The position numbers and the translations under genes were made by a program. A DNA stretch of 64,000 bases from Zopfochytrium polystomum. Lineage: Eukaryota > Chytridiomycota > Chytridiomycetes > Chytridiales > Chytridiaceae. The notes under the pieces were generated by a model. It saw nothing but the letters and a program-made list of their open reading frames with translations, was not told where the DNA came from and did no database searches. Position 1 is the stretch's first letter, and every line of letters starts with the position of its first letter. The stretch lies in assembly GCA_025765615.1 (NCBI GenBank), contig JAIVFJ010000086.1, positions 62,001 through 126,000 on the forward strand, in the 5' to 3' direction. Positions 30,782 through 43,100 of this stretch are shown here, in pieces.

Positions 30782-32366
30782 TCAATCCATCTTGTCGTAG
30801 TCGCGCGGCTCTGCTGGTGCCGCAATCCTCGGCTCGTCCATCTCGTCTTCATTCATCCCGTCTCCATCCAAGTCGTCGTCGTCGTCGTCGTCTCCGTCGC
30901 CTTCGTGCATTGACCCTCCATAGGCTTGGGATCCGTCCAGCCCGAGTCCCGTTCCATCGAACCCACCAAGACCCGGCGACCCCGCGCCACTGGCCATCCC
31001 CGACCCCGCCGCAGCCGCTGCGGCCGCGGCCGCTGCACACCCGTGCGTGACCGACCGCGACGTGAGATGCCTCCTCAGCGCATCCGCGCGCGGAAACAGC
31101 TTCCCGCACCCGCCGCACTGGTGCGGCTTTGCGGTGTGGTGCAGCGACCGTCCGTGGCGGTGGAGGTCGTGCTTGCGGCGGAATTGCGCGGGGCAGCGGT
31201 CGCATGGGAATTTGGGCTCGCCGTGGCAGCGAGAGTGGGACCGCAGTGAGTGCGCGTTCTTGAAGGATTTGTGGCAGGAGGGGTAGGTGCAGTGGTACAG
31301 CTTGGTCGGGGAGAGGGAGGACGAAGTGCCCTTCGGGGCACCGGCGGACGAGTAGGCGAGTGTGGGGATCGTCGACGACAGGGATGGGGACGGCACGGAC
31401 GACGGCGCCGGTGATGACGACGACGAGGACGACGAAGACGGCGACTTTGACAAAGGCGATGCCGTCGTGGACAACGTCGACGCCGTGGACGCGAAAGACG
31501 ACGACGACGCGAGCTTCCGGGCAGTAACCCTTGACGCGGCAGGAGACGTAGTTGCTCGTTTTGCAGTGGTCTTTGGTGTGGCGGCGGACTTTGCGATGAT
31601 GCTCGTTCCGGGGCGGAAAGTGTCCATAGTCGCAGACGTTGTCGGTGAAGAAGCTGGCATCAGTTTCTTTCGCAGTTGATTAGAACTGTGCTGATGGTAC
31701 GCAGCGGAAGGAGGAGTGGAGGGGGGGTGATGGGGACTCTGACATTTGCGCATTTGTAAACAATGGTGAGGCCGCCAGAGGCGAAGAGGCGGGGCGCGCA
31801 AGGCGTAGTGGAGATTCAGCGGTTCGAGAGTGACCGTGGGCTGTTGCGAGTTGGTGGTGGGTCCCCTTTGGGCTGGTGAGATGGTGCGCAATGGGGGAGA
31901 AGGGTGGTGGAAGTTGATTTTCTTGCTGCAGCTGATGTTGCTGTTGCTGTTGCTGTTGGTGTTGTTGCTGGTGCTGCTGGTGCTGCTGCTGCAGCTGCTG
32001 CTCGTACTGCCCGCGGTACTGGTGAAGGAGGCTGTGGTTGCTGATTCTGTTGTGATAGGGGTCTGGGGTCGGTATTTCGGGGGTCAGCCTCGCCTGTTGC
32101 TGCTGCCAATGCTGCTGCTGAAAGAGGTGTAGCGGTTGTTGTCGGAGCGGGTGAAAAAGCAGTGGCGGTGGCGCCGGGAGGAGCAGGGCTTCATCATCCG
32201 GTGCCGCCACTGCCGTCGGTGCCGCCGCTGGTGCCCGTGCTGGCGCGGAAGCTGCGCAAAAGTCGCCGCCGACTCTCCCGTCACCAGCAATAATGTCGTC
32301 GTCACGTGTGGGCGTCAGAACACGTGCCTCGGTCAACCCACTCGGCGACACGTCAGCGGCAACCAT
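30782..32366 (-). CDS. C2H2 zinc-finger transcription factor with poly-Gln region
   Basis: The 3' exon (ending at 30782) encodes three adjacent C2H2 fingers near 31,050-31,290: YHCTYPSCHKSF...H..CH (C-x4-C-x12-H-x3-H), FPCDRCPAQF...H....H, and HQCGGCGKLF...H with an unusually long H-H spacing (HLTSRSVTH). An Ala run, a Gly-rich stretch and an acidic run (GDGDDDDDDDLDGDG) follow. Upstream, 31680-32366 is a different reading frame rich in Gln/His/Pro (about 31,920-32,110), typical of activation regions. The two frames must be joined by a short intron near 31,695-31,760. The best choices are a GTCAGA donor with a CACAG acceptor (about 57 bp) or a GTACCA donor with a closer AG; I could not decide. 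The start at 32366 (MVAADVSPSG) is the first Met of the upstream frame. Predicted nuclear DNA-binding regulator; targets unknown. Confidence 0.65.
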
Positions 32367-32761
32367 CAGCTGACCATCGCGATGAGGGCCGGTCTGCTGG
32401 CGGCGGTCTCTGCCGTTCTTCTTGCTAATTGGCCGGTTTCGGTTTTTTTTTTTTGGATTTGATTTTTTTTTTGAATTTTGTTTTTGTTTTGTTTTTGGAA
32501 ATAGTTGTCAGTCGGTGCAGGGAGACAATTGCAAAGAGCGGGACTGGTTCGGAACGGAACAGCGGATCGGGTCGACCAACGGATGACGGACGGCAGACCA
32601 ACGAACAGAATGGAGGGAGCTGGGCTCTGAGGGTCTGTCTGTGAAGTGCTCCGAAAGAGGAAGGAGATGTGCTGCAGGAATTCAATGCCTGCCCCCGCGG
32701 CAAACGATCGCGTTTCACGAGAGAGACAAGCCTTGGCTGGACAAGGGAGAGCGCAAGACAG

Positions 32762-32807
<46 letters not shown>

Positions 32808-33044
32808 ACAGCAAAGACGGGAGGGGGCGGTGCAAATGGGGTGCAGCCCAAGTCACGCGGCGCCCGAGGCGCCCCGCTGACACCCTTCTTCTGCCTTGCT
32901 TTGCCCTTCCACACGCAGCACGCACATACACCCGCAACCGCCAACTGTGAAATGTCAGGTGGCCGGCGGGCAGGCGAACGTGCGCGCCCCCACCACCGGC
33001 TCGCACGGGGGCAAGTGGGAAAAGGAGGAGGGGCGCAGACACGA

Positions 33045-33076
<32 letters not shown>

Positions 33077-33261
33077 CGCCCAGAAGCAGCACCAGACTGG
33101 ACTGGCTACCGCCCGACACAACATCTCCCCACACGCAACCCCACACGCAGGAAGGATAAAAATATATGCAAGCAAACACGGCGGCGTCGGGGTCAGGTGT
33201 AGGTTTGGCTTGGGTTGAAAGCCACATTGGGGAGGCGGCGCGCAATGAACATCTCCGTCAC
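32367..33261. other. Spacer with two (GA)n tracts
   Basis: (GA)n at 32761-32804 and 33049-33076, plus T-rich runs at 32,440-32,490. Nothing else supported. Confidence 0.6.
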
Positions 33262-34190
33262 TCACCCGCTGGCTCTCGAGGTAGACTGGGCACTTGCGGC
33301 ACCCACCGACGGCGCTACGGACGCCGGCGGCGTGGCGTAGCTGGTGCTTCGGTCAGCAACAGCGGCGGAAACAGCTGGAGCAGAGGCAACGGGTCCAGAG
33401 AGCGGCGTCGCGGCGGCGGCATTCGCCAAAGCCTGCCGGTTGGTGCCAGTACTCGCTGTCGTCATAGCCGCGCCGGCGCCTGCGCCCGACGGCGACGAAA
33501 AGCGCAGGAGCCCAAGCACGCTCACAGCGAGCAGCTCGCTCTCGTCCCGCAGCTCGTCCATGCGCGGCGGCGTCCCTACCGCCGCCCCCGCCGTCGTCGC
33601 CGTCTGTGTTGGCGGCTGCATAGAGTATACGCCTGCCTCGAAAGAGTGAGGAGACGGCGTCGACGACGACAGCGTGGGGAAGCTGTGGGCTCGAGGGGGC
33701 GGGCGGCGGTTGAAGCGTCGTCCGTCGCCTCAGCTGTTGCCGGCGAAAAGGGTGGTTGCGGCGGCGGCGGTGCGCCGGGCGGTACTGGGACTGCGGGAGA
33801 GGGTGGGGGTGACGAGAGCAAGCCCGTGAGGGAGAAGCCGGGGCGGACGGCAGTGGCGGCGACAGCGGGCTGCCGGTGCAGCTGCAGCTGCTGCTGCTGC
33901 TGATGGTCGTGGTGGTGGGCTGTCGTGGTGCGCGCACGGTGCTGCAGTGGAGTCGTTGGCAGGGAGGCGTCGTTCGGGAGCTTGTTGCCAAAGGGTGTGA
34001 CGGCATCAGAAGAAGAGGAGGAGGAGGAGGAGAAGGAATGGACGCGAGATCGGGAGGTAGAGACGGCATGCAAGCTGGGATCGGCAGCCGGCATGTCGTC
34101 TGATTCGCTCTTGTTCAGGATGAAAGACAGCTGGTACCGCTTTGGCACCTGCTGCTGCTGCTGCTGCGCCGACGGCGACGACGGAGTCAT
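33262..34190 (-). CDS. Ser/Pro/Gln-rich protein, unknown; intron unresolved
   Basis: The first exon starts at 34190 (MTPSSPSAQQ, then PKRYQLSFILNKSE) and reads through Ser-rich, His/Gln-rich and Pro-rich sequence to about 33,780-33,860. The last exon is in another frame and ends at 33262. It reads plausibly upstream as FPTLSSSTPSPHSFEAG, and contains the one ordered-looking segment, MDELRDESELLAVSVLGLLRF. An intron must connect them. The best phase-compatible pair is a weak GTCACC donor after SLTGLLS with the CCCACAG acceptor just before FPTLSSS. The composition and the short conserved-looking blocks YQLSFILN and LLAVSVLGLLRF suggest a regulatory protein with short linear motifs. No family recognised. 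Confidence 0.45.
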
Positions 34191-35501
34191 CTCGAGAGCG
34201 AGAGGGGGTAGAAGGAGGGGGGGATGAGGGCGCGAGAGAGGGCGGCAGGGCTGGGGAGGTGTGGGTCAACCGGGGCACGGGGTCTAAGGGCTGGCGGCTG
34301 TGGTGTGAAACGTGAGAAATTATTGTGGGGTATTTACTTTTGACGAGAGCTTCATGCCGATTTGTGGGTCTCCCTCGGCTTCGTCGGTCGGTAGGTGGGC
34401 TCTCTCTCTGTCTGTCTCTATCTGTCTGTCTCACTCTCCCTCTCTGTCTCTCTGTCCCTCTGTCTCTCTCCCTCTCTCTCTCCCTCACTCCCTCCCTCTC
34501 TCTCTCGCTCTCTTTCTCTCTCTCTTTCTCTCTCTTGTCTGTTTTGCAGTCGCGGTACATGGCTTTCGGATGACCCCTGTCCCCGTGCTCCATTTCTCTC
34601 GTTTTTCCTGTTTTTGTTTGTTTTTTGACCCTTCTCGTTTTTGGGTTTTGCTTTCCCTTTTTGTTGCGCGCCTCGCGACGCGGGCTGTCTGTCTGTCTGT
34701 CTGTGTGTCTGTCAGTCTGTCTGTCTGTCTGGCTGGCTGTCTGTCTGATAGTATGTCGCCCCCAGCCTGTCTGCCCGCTTGTGATTTGATCTTTGTATCC
34801 GCTTTGTTGCTGTTCAAACCGACAACACTGGTCACCCGGCCTGTGCCAACTTTCTTTGGGTTGTGGAAGGACTTTGGCCCCACAACAGTGCCGCCTTGAA
34901 GCTTTCACCATTCCGGCGAAAGAGGGGATGGTTCAATCATCTCGCCTGTCTCCACTTCTCCCACTCTCATCTCACCTTCACATATGGAGTCGCTCTCAAC
35001 TCTCCCAGAGCTCTCTCTCTCGCGGGTGGGCTGCCCCCAACGCGCGTTCGTGCCGCCTCCGTTTTTCGTACTGCTCTCCCGTGACGTGATTCGTTTTTTC
35101 CCGGTTTCGCTGCTCTTGCACGTTCATGCAACCTTTTTTTTTGAAGAGGCCCGGCACCTTGGCGCCCGACTCTGCGCGCACAGACAGAGAGCCAAGTGGA
35201 CGACGCAAAAAAAATCAAGAAGAACTGAAAGAAGAGTGAAGCCCCGCCCCGAACCAAGTGTATACAAGCAGTCTGCAAGTCTGCAAGGCAGTCTGTTTTC
35301 CACGTCCGGCGGAGGACGGGCGCTTCTCAAAACGGAAGGCGCCGCGTGCAGCAGCATGCCCAAAATTGGATCAATGTAGATACTGGTCACAAGGTTTTGG
35401 GGGGGAAAAAAACATTTATCTATTAAATATTTGCGACGCGAATCATCGGCGGCCCGCAAACAGGCAAAAAGGCACCTCCACCGATATCGGGTGGGCGACG
35501 C

Positions 35502-35570
<69 letters not shown>

Positions 35571-36013
35571 TACAGGGAGAGAGACAGAGAGAGAGGAGAG
35601 ACAGGAGGGAGCGAAGCCGGCCGAAAGTTTGACCAATCAATCCGTCCGTCCGAAAAAGGAAGAAGAAGCCTCTTCCAGAGCAAATTCAAGCAAGCGCCAC
35701 CGCCTGCCTGCTGACCCCTTCCATGTCAGTGACTTCGGCTTCGCTGGTTGGATACTTTGGTTGGTCATTTACTCCACGGAATGGCAGCACACAACACCCA
35801 CCACACACACACACAAAATTGGGCAGCCCACCAATCAAATCGAACAGGGAAAATAGACTCCAACGCACACGCCCGAATTGTCCCAAGATAGAACACGTGT
35901 GTGCGTGTGTGTGTGTGTGGTGGTGTGTGTGAAAATAGCAGCATGGTTTACTCTTGTGCCTAAGTGCTATCCCCGCCCCCCGACAGCACGAAAGCACTCC
36001 TCCCGCAACCTCA
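34191..36013. other. Long spacer with (CT)n, (CTGT)n and (GA)n tracts
   Basis: CT-rich at 34390-34540, CTGT repeats at 34684-34745, (GA)n at 35511-35566, and a TG tract near 35900-35930. No gene supported. Confidence 0.6.
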
Positions 36014-36701
36014 ATGATTGGCATCGTAGCAGCGAGCGAGAGCACCGCACCGCTGGCAGCAGCAGCACAAACGGCGACCACCACCAAAACGAAGGGCAAC
36101 AACAAGGCCACCAACACCCCCCGCACGGGCACGAGCACAAGCAAGAAGGCGGTGGCGGGCGCAGCCACCTCCGTGCAGTATGCTTCGTCCATTCTCCTCC
36201 ACGCGCTCTTCCCCGAAACTCTAGTGCGGGGCTTCGACGCCGATTCTTCCCCGGCACCCGTTCCGCAACCGGGAAATCGCACCAATCAGACGCGCCCGTC
36301 GGTCGGATCGAAACCTCGCCGCAGCAGCACCGGCAACAAGAGCAGCAGCACTAGCAGCAGCAGCAGAAGCAAGGAAGAAGCAGGAGGAGGAAAAAAAGCA
36401 TCGACTGCCAGTGCGTCCACGGCGGCGGCGGCGGCGGCGCCGTACTACAACGCGCTGCTGCGCGCCAGCTTCCCAAACGTGCACCACCTGCACCCGGTCG
36501 ACTCGTCCGCGGAGCGGCCGTCTTGGGGCCGCCACCCTCGGCGGCGACGAGACACGGCGACAGTTCGCGAGCAGGAGGCGGCCGTCGCAAAGTTTTTGGC
36601 GCAGGTCGACGACGACGACGACGAGGAACACGCTCTGGGTGGCAGCAGAGTCATCAAGGCGAACAGGATTGCCGACAGCGGCGTCGACGGCACCACGGTG
36701 G

Positions 36702-36732
<31 letters not shown>

Positions 36733-37330
36733 GCAGCACCAGTGGCCGCTGTGGTGGCTGCTGTGGGCGTGGGCGGCCGTCGTAGTGGCCTTCGCCGTGG
36801 CAGGTACGGTACGGAGCGGGTACAGAGGCTTCGTCTCTTGCTTGTCGACGAGTGTGAGAGAGATGGAGGTCGTGTGTCTTCTGTGTGTGTTTTCTTGTTG
36901 CGATGAGGAATGTGCGTTGGTGTGTGTCACGATGGCGCGTTGGCGGGATGGCTCGGACAATGGGGGCGCATTTCCGGGGTTTCCGTTCTCAACTAACTTG
37001 GACTCTTTCTGAACCCGCCCTTAACCTCCTAACGCCGCCCCCAAAAAAAAAAAAAAAAAAAAACACTCTCCGAAAATGCGGACCAAAACAGCCGCGACGG
37101 TGGTTCAGACTGGGAATGCGTGGTGGCCAGCGACGTTCCTCGAAGCGACTCAAAATGTGCTGCCCGCCGGCGCCGCCGCGGCCTCGAGTCCACTCTGTGG
37201 GGCTGCCAGCGCTGCTGCTGGTGGTGGTGGTGCGGTTGCTGCTTTCAACGCCTCTGCCTCTGCAGGCGGTGGTCGTGTTGGTGGCGGTGGTGGTGGCGCC
37301 GGCAGCGGCGGCGGCGGTGTTGGGTGGTAG
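36014..37330 (+). CDS. Low-complexity single-TM protein with duplicated LL..xFP motif
   Basis: Exon 1 (36014-36803) encodes an Ala/Thr/Ser/Lys-rich chain, two related segments (YASSILLHALFPETLVRG and YYNALLRASFPNVHHLHP, the latter after a poly-Ala run), an acidic run (DDDDDEEH), a Gln run and a Trp-rich transmembrane helix WPLWWLLWAWAAVVVAFAVA. A GTACGG donor follows the helix in phase 1. The most likely second exon starts at 37092, after AAAACAG, and runs to the stop at 37330 (Ala/Gly-rich), giving 342 aa; this exon is uncertain because the sequence is mostly GTG/GGC repeats. There is no signal peptide, so a type II or tail-anchored topology is likely. The duplicated motif suggests a repeated protein-binding element. 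No family recognised. Confidence 0.5.
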
Positions 37331-37576
37331 TAGGAAGATGGGGTGGATGCTTCCCCCTGGCTGGAGAGGAGTCACAGAGAAAAAGAGTCACAGATCTGTC
37401 ACGTGTCGCTTGAAGGAAGCCATTCAACGCCGGCGACGGCCAAAATCTTTTTTTTTTTTTTTTTGGCAAAAATTCTATATTAGTTGTTGGTCGTTTTTGC
37501 GTCGACATGACTCACGGTCTGTGCGAACCAGCCAGCGGGACAAAAAGAGACAGACAGACAGACAGACAGATAAGCT

Positions 37577-37609
<33 letters not shown>

Positions 37610-38105
37610 GGTGTGTTGAATATAAATAGAAATGAGGCTCCTGCAATCGCCTTCCCTTCTCGTTTTCCCCTCCAGCTATCCACTGGGCACTTTTCGATCT
37701 GGCTCTGTCTGACAAGGTCGGTCGCAGACACGGACGACTGCAACGGACACCGCCGCCGCCGATCCCCCGCTCGCTCGCTGATCTCTGCGCCGAACATATC
37801 TCCATAATTAATCCTTCGACCCCTTCGACCCATTGTCCCGCGTCGATTGCTCTCTCTCTCTCTCTCTCGCTCTCGCTCTCTCTCTCTCTCTCCCCTTATC
37901 TGTCCTCCTCTGTATCGCTTTACTCTCTCCCGACTTGTTCCTTCGTTTAACTGACTGACTGGACGCGGCATTTGCTCACCCCCAACCCACCACATTCCCA
38001 CACACACTCGCTACCACCACCACGACGACCACGACGACATCTTCGACGCCGGCAGCGGCTGCAACGGCCTCGGCACAATCGCTTTCCTACCTCCTTTCTC
38101 TCTTC
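37331..38105. other. 5' flank of bZIP gene with GACA and (TC)n tracts
   Basis: T-run at about 37447-37464, GACA repeats at 37549-37608 and (TC)n at 37851-37893. The (TC)n tract sits about 210 bp upstream of the bZIP start and may be part of a TC-rich promoter. Confidence 0.5.
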
Positions 38106-39879
38106 ATGTCTCCGGACCCGACTCCCCCGTCGTTCCCGGCACTGCCGGAACTAAAGTCCATCGTCATCCCGGTGGCGTCTCCAACCCCACCACCACATCC
38201 GACAACGCCTCTAGTACATACGCAATCACAGCCACTCCTGCAGTCCGCCCTGCCCGTTGGAGCAGTATCTGCCGTCAATACCGAATCCGCCACTTCCAAT
38301 CCGCCTCATGCTGCCCGCACAGTAGTCTCCGCCTCTCACCATCTCGCTCTACTTCACCATCTTCGCTCTCAGTCCACCTCGTCGCCATTCGCCCCCTCAG
38401 CTTGGACACCCTCAATATCGCCGTCGGGTTTTCCCGAGGCCGCCTCACTAGCAGAGCGCACTCCGCCCGATTCTGCTTCGTCGAGCGGCTCAAACAGCCT
38501 GATGTCGTCTTCCCTTTCGCTCGACTCTGGGTCCCATTCAAGCGACAGAGATGCGAGACCGGTCCAGCAGCAACCGTCAGCAGGCTCCAGCTCCAGCAAC
38601 AGCAGAAGGCGCCGCCGGTCGTCATCGACAGCAGAACCGGCGCGCGGCAGCAGCGGCTGGCCTTCGGCGACAGGCAGGTTGAACGCGCCGCCGCCACCGG
38701 CGCAGCAGCAGCCCCAGCCGCCCGCACCGATGCAATCGGTGTCTACGCTTCACCTGCCGGCGCCATCACCCAGCAAGCAGTGGGTCGGATGGCGGGGGCG
38801 GTCCATTCCCACCGCCGGAGACCTCTCCGCCCTGAACACAACCGCGACAGCGCCCGTCACTCCCTTGAGCGGGGCCTCCCCGCCTTCAGTCGCGGCTGCA
38901 GCGGCGGTATCGACGGGCTCATCCTCGTCTGCGGTGGCGTCGGCAGCTAGGCGCCGTCGGTCGGAGTCCACTTCGGACTCGGGCGCCCCCACCACCAAAA
39001 GTCGGTCTGCCAGCGGCGGCGACCGGTCGGGCGGCGAGGCAGCTGGAGGCGTAGACGCGGGAGACAGGGAGCAGAGCCCCGTTGAAGAGGACCAAGAGTC
39101 GGCCAAGCGGCGCCGGAACGCCGAGGCGGCGCGACGGTCGCGTCTGCGGAAGCTACAGACGGTAGGGGCTGCTAGTTGCGGGTTGTGGTCGACTAATACC
39201 GTTTTTCTCTGTTGTTGTCGGCGTATTTGCTGGGTGTGGGTGTCGCGGTGATGTTACAATTTTGTCGACATGATTCTATCGTAGTTGATTGACCAATCAC
39301 CCCGACAAACCGTTTTCATGAACCCTGCCCTCGTACCCATGCACACTCCGCACACACTCGAACACACTCGCAAACGTGCCGACGACCGATACAACCGGCA
39401 AACAGCTGGACTTTTACGAATCGCTGTGCCACAAGCTCGAGATCGAGAACGCGCAGCTGACGACGCAGTTGGCGGTGCTGTCAAGCGACCGCCAAATGCT
39501 GCAGCAGCGTAACCAGGAGCTGTCGGCACGCGTGTCCGGCCTCGAGCTGCAGCTGGCTGAAACGCACCAAGCCCTCTTTGCGGCGCGGAACCTGATCGCT
39601 GCAAGCGCTGGCATCCCTCCTGCTGCCCTTCCTCCTTTGATGCAGCAACAACTACAGCAACAACACCAACAGCAACAACAACAGCAACAGCAGCAGCAGC
39701 AGGAGCAACACCAACAATTCCCACAGCACCAACAGCAACAGCAGCATTCACATCCGCACGCGCAAGAACGGCAGCAGCAAGAGCAACAACAGCAGCAACA
39801 GCAGCACCAATTAAACCAGCCGCATCAACTGCAACAGCTACAACAGCACCAGCGACCACCCCGATCCCCTTTCATGTAA
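38106..39879 (+). CDS. bZIP transcription factor with C-terminal poly-Gln
   Basis: Exons 38106-39161 and 39406-39879 are separated by a 244-bp phase-0 intron (GTAGGG donor, AAACAG acceptor), giving 509 aa. The intron falls between the DNA-binding basic region and the zipper. Exon 1 ends with AKRRRNAEAARRSRLRKLQT (about residues 333-352), which matches the bZIP basic signature N-x7-R. Exon 2 begins LDFYESLCHKLEIENAQL and continues with Leu at heptad spacing (YES.., HKLE, AQLT, AVL). The N-terminal 330 residues are Ser/Pro/Thr-rich, consistent with a regulatory or activation region. After the zipper the tail is almost pure Gln/His (39,640-39,860). Predicted nuclear dimeric factor. The N-A-A-R type basic region is general to fungal bZIPs and does not settle a subfamily. 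Confidence 0.88.
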
Positions 39880-40115
39880 CATAATTATGAGAGTCGACGC
39901 AATGGGATGGAGGAGGGGTGAGACGTTCATGGGGCTTTGACGCTCACTGGGTTCTGGCGGTGCTTTTTATTAACAATTACGTTGGTGGGTCGGTGACTGG
40001 CTGCGCGTGCCCGGTTAGGGACAGTGCCATTCACGTTGTGAGTGGACTCGCGAATAAACGCCACGATACATACCGCGGCAATTATTTGTAAAATCGGCTC
40101 GACACGCGCGAGCTG

Positions 40116-43100
40116 TCATGGGGTCACGCCTTCGCTCGGTTTGGGCGCTCTCCGCGGCACAAGACCAGCGGAATGGTCAAGGTCTCTTTCGCTTGCGAGA
40201 TTGAGCTGTTCCACCCGCGCGATCTCCGCAGCAACGGCTGTCGCCGCCGCCGCCGCCGCAGCCTCCGCGGAGGCCGTAGCTACATGAACAATACTCGCCG
40301 CCAGCTTGCGGGTCACGCCCGATATAGCAGGCATCGCCGCCACAATCGTCGGCACAAACGCCCGCGTGCACTGCTCCACGTCCAGTCCATCAACGACCGT
40401 GCACGAACTACTCGCCGCACCGACAAGGTGCAGCCACAGCCGGCAGAGGCGGCCGCAAAGCGCGGACAGCTGCTGCCCATCAGAGTGCCGCTGCTCGTTG
40501 TGGCCCTGCACGCGCAATTGCACGACAAACGTGCGGACGAGGCGCGGATCAAAGAGTCGCCGCAAAGGTGTCGCCCAGCAGTGCCTGCTAAAATCGTACC
40601 TTGCTGCTGCGACCGCCTCAGGCATGTACCAGGAGGCGACCGTTGCGGCGTCGAGTATCGACCGCAATGGGACGTCGAGGCTTTCGGATGCGCCATCTGC
40701 CTCGTCAAGACTTGCGTGCAGGAGCGCTGCAACGTGCGCTGGCTCAACCAGTCGAGCAAGATCTAGCTGCCGCTGCCGTTTACGCTTTGCCTCGTCTTCC
40801 TCGGTATGTAGGATTGCGTGATGGAGCGCTGCAAGCAGCCGCCGCGCCAAGGCCGTCCGCGCAGTCGGGTCTTCTGTCGCGACAACCAGACCCAAGAACC
40901 GCGACACTGTACCAGGGTCCGACGTCGCCCTTTTCCACACACCCCAAGTCAGCATCAAACTCAAGATCGACGCTCCGTACGAGACCCTCTGCAGCTCCCG
41001 AGCCCGGCCTTGTTCAGTCCGGCGTCTCGCACTCTCTGGGGCATCCCCTTGCAGCTCCAGCGCCGCGACAACAGACCCCCAGCTACGCCGTAGAGGACCA
41101 ACGCCGCCGCCACTTGTGTCCAGCAGAACGGCGACCCCGAACTCCTTAGCAGCGACAACAACTCGCTCCGCGATTCGCGCCACCGCCGAGCGAGCTTCCA
41201 GCGCGATGCCAGACCCGCCCGAGACGTCGGCAGTCATCATGGAGGCCGACAGAAGCCGGCCTATCAATCGACCGTCTCCGGCGATCCGGCGCTGCAAGTG
41301 CGGCGACGCGGCGACTAGAGTGTCTACTATCCTCGCGGATTGGAGCTCCAGATGATGCGGCATTGATGAGGAGGTCGATAGGTGGACGAGCACGGCAAGT
41401 GATTGGCCGATTCCGGATTTACGACTTCCGACGACCGCATCGCAGAAGTGCTGGGTCAGCTTGGATGACCCCTTAAACTGCACTTCGGCCTCGGCGAGGC
41501 GGACAACAGCTTCCATGCAACCGACAAGCGCTTCGGTGAAGTGCGATAGTGCAAGCGCTTGGGCTTCAACGAGGAGTCCACACATCCACCCCACAACCCC
41601 GAGCTCGACAATATCGTCAATGCACACTCCGAGCACGTCGCCCCCAGCCCCAACAATTATCGAAAGAGCCACCGTTGCTACCTCCACCGCAGCTCCAACG
41701 ACCGCCACAGCTTCACCGGCTGCTGCAACCCTTGTGCCGCCGACGTCTAAATCTGCCAGCGCAAACCTCGACACGATCGGAAAAAACCCCTGGCACAGCA
41801 GCTCCGCGACGCCGGCCGCAGCCAACACCTCGCTCCCACCCTCCACCGCAGCACGCACAACGGCAGAAACCAGCCTCAGCCCCGCCTCCACCACGTCATC
41901 ATCACCCCCGCCATCGACTGCACCGCCCTCTTCAAAAGTCCCACCGCCGCCAGCCATCCCACGCGTCGCAGTCCACTCGGCGACCCGTCGCAGGCACCAC
42001 CCGACCGCCGCCCTCACCGCCGCAGCATCCCCGCCGCCAAGCTTGCCGGCCGCCACCGCCACCGCCGCCTTCACACTGCGCAGAGCCGCAGCTGCGGCGG
42101 CGCCGCCACCCACTCCGCCGCCAGGGCACCCAGGAATTCGGCGCACGGCCTGCCCCACCGTCTCCCTCTCCGCGGCCGCTGCTGTCACCACCGCCACCGC
42201 CGCCGCCGCGCCCTCTCCGGCTCTCCGTGTCCTTCGCCGCTCCCGCGCTCCCGCGCCCCCGTTCTGGACCCCATCCCCGACGTCTACCGCCGGCCCCGCG
42301 CCCGTCTCATCGTCCACATCCTGCTCCTCCTCCTGCTGCTGGTGTTCGTCCCCTGACGTGACCCAGAACGGCGCGTCAGCGAGCTCCGGCCAGTCGATCC
42401 TAGCCGCGGGGTCCTTCTCCAGTAGCGACTGCAGCAGCGACGTGAAGCCGGCGCTGGCCGCGGGCGGGGCGGGCATGGTGGACGTCAGGATCAGGTCGAT
42501 GAGGGTGAAGATGCTGGTGGCGTAGAAGGGGGGGGAGCCAGTGAAAAGCTTAGGTTGGGGCGTTAAGGGCTCAAGGGGTTAGTTACGGTGTCACAGCTGA
42601 GACTTCTGGACGGGATTGAGAGGAACGGAGGAATTCCGGAAAAATCAACCTCTGGCAAGAGATTTTGCTCACCTCGTACATGATGACACCGAGCGCCCAG
42701 AGGTCGACTTTGCGCGTGTACGGCTGCTCACGAATGATTTCGGGGGCCATGTAAATGGGCGTTCCTGGTGCGGGCGTAAAATGAGAATTGTGGGGCTTTG
42801 CAGAGCGAAACTGAGACTCGAACAAAATAAATGAAGCGGTTGGCTTATACCCTTGACAGACGTTAGCGCCAGCTCCTTGGATTCGACCAGCTTGGAGAAC
42901 CCAAAGTCGCAGATCTTGGCCTCCCCGTCGGCACCGATCAAAATATTCTGTTTGTAATTTTGTTGCGGGATTCGCCGCGAGGCGTGGTCGTAAGTGGAGA
43001 GTAGTCGAAACGTTAGCCCCCGACGCTTCAACGCAAATCCCTTGTAGCGGCTTTTCACCTGCAATTTCAAATCGCGATGCACGATACCCCGCTCGCAGTG

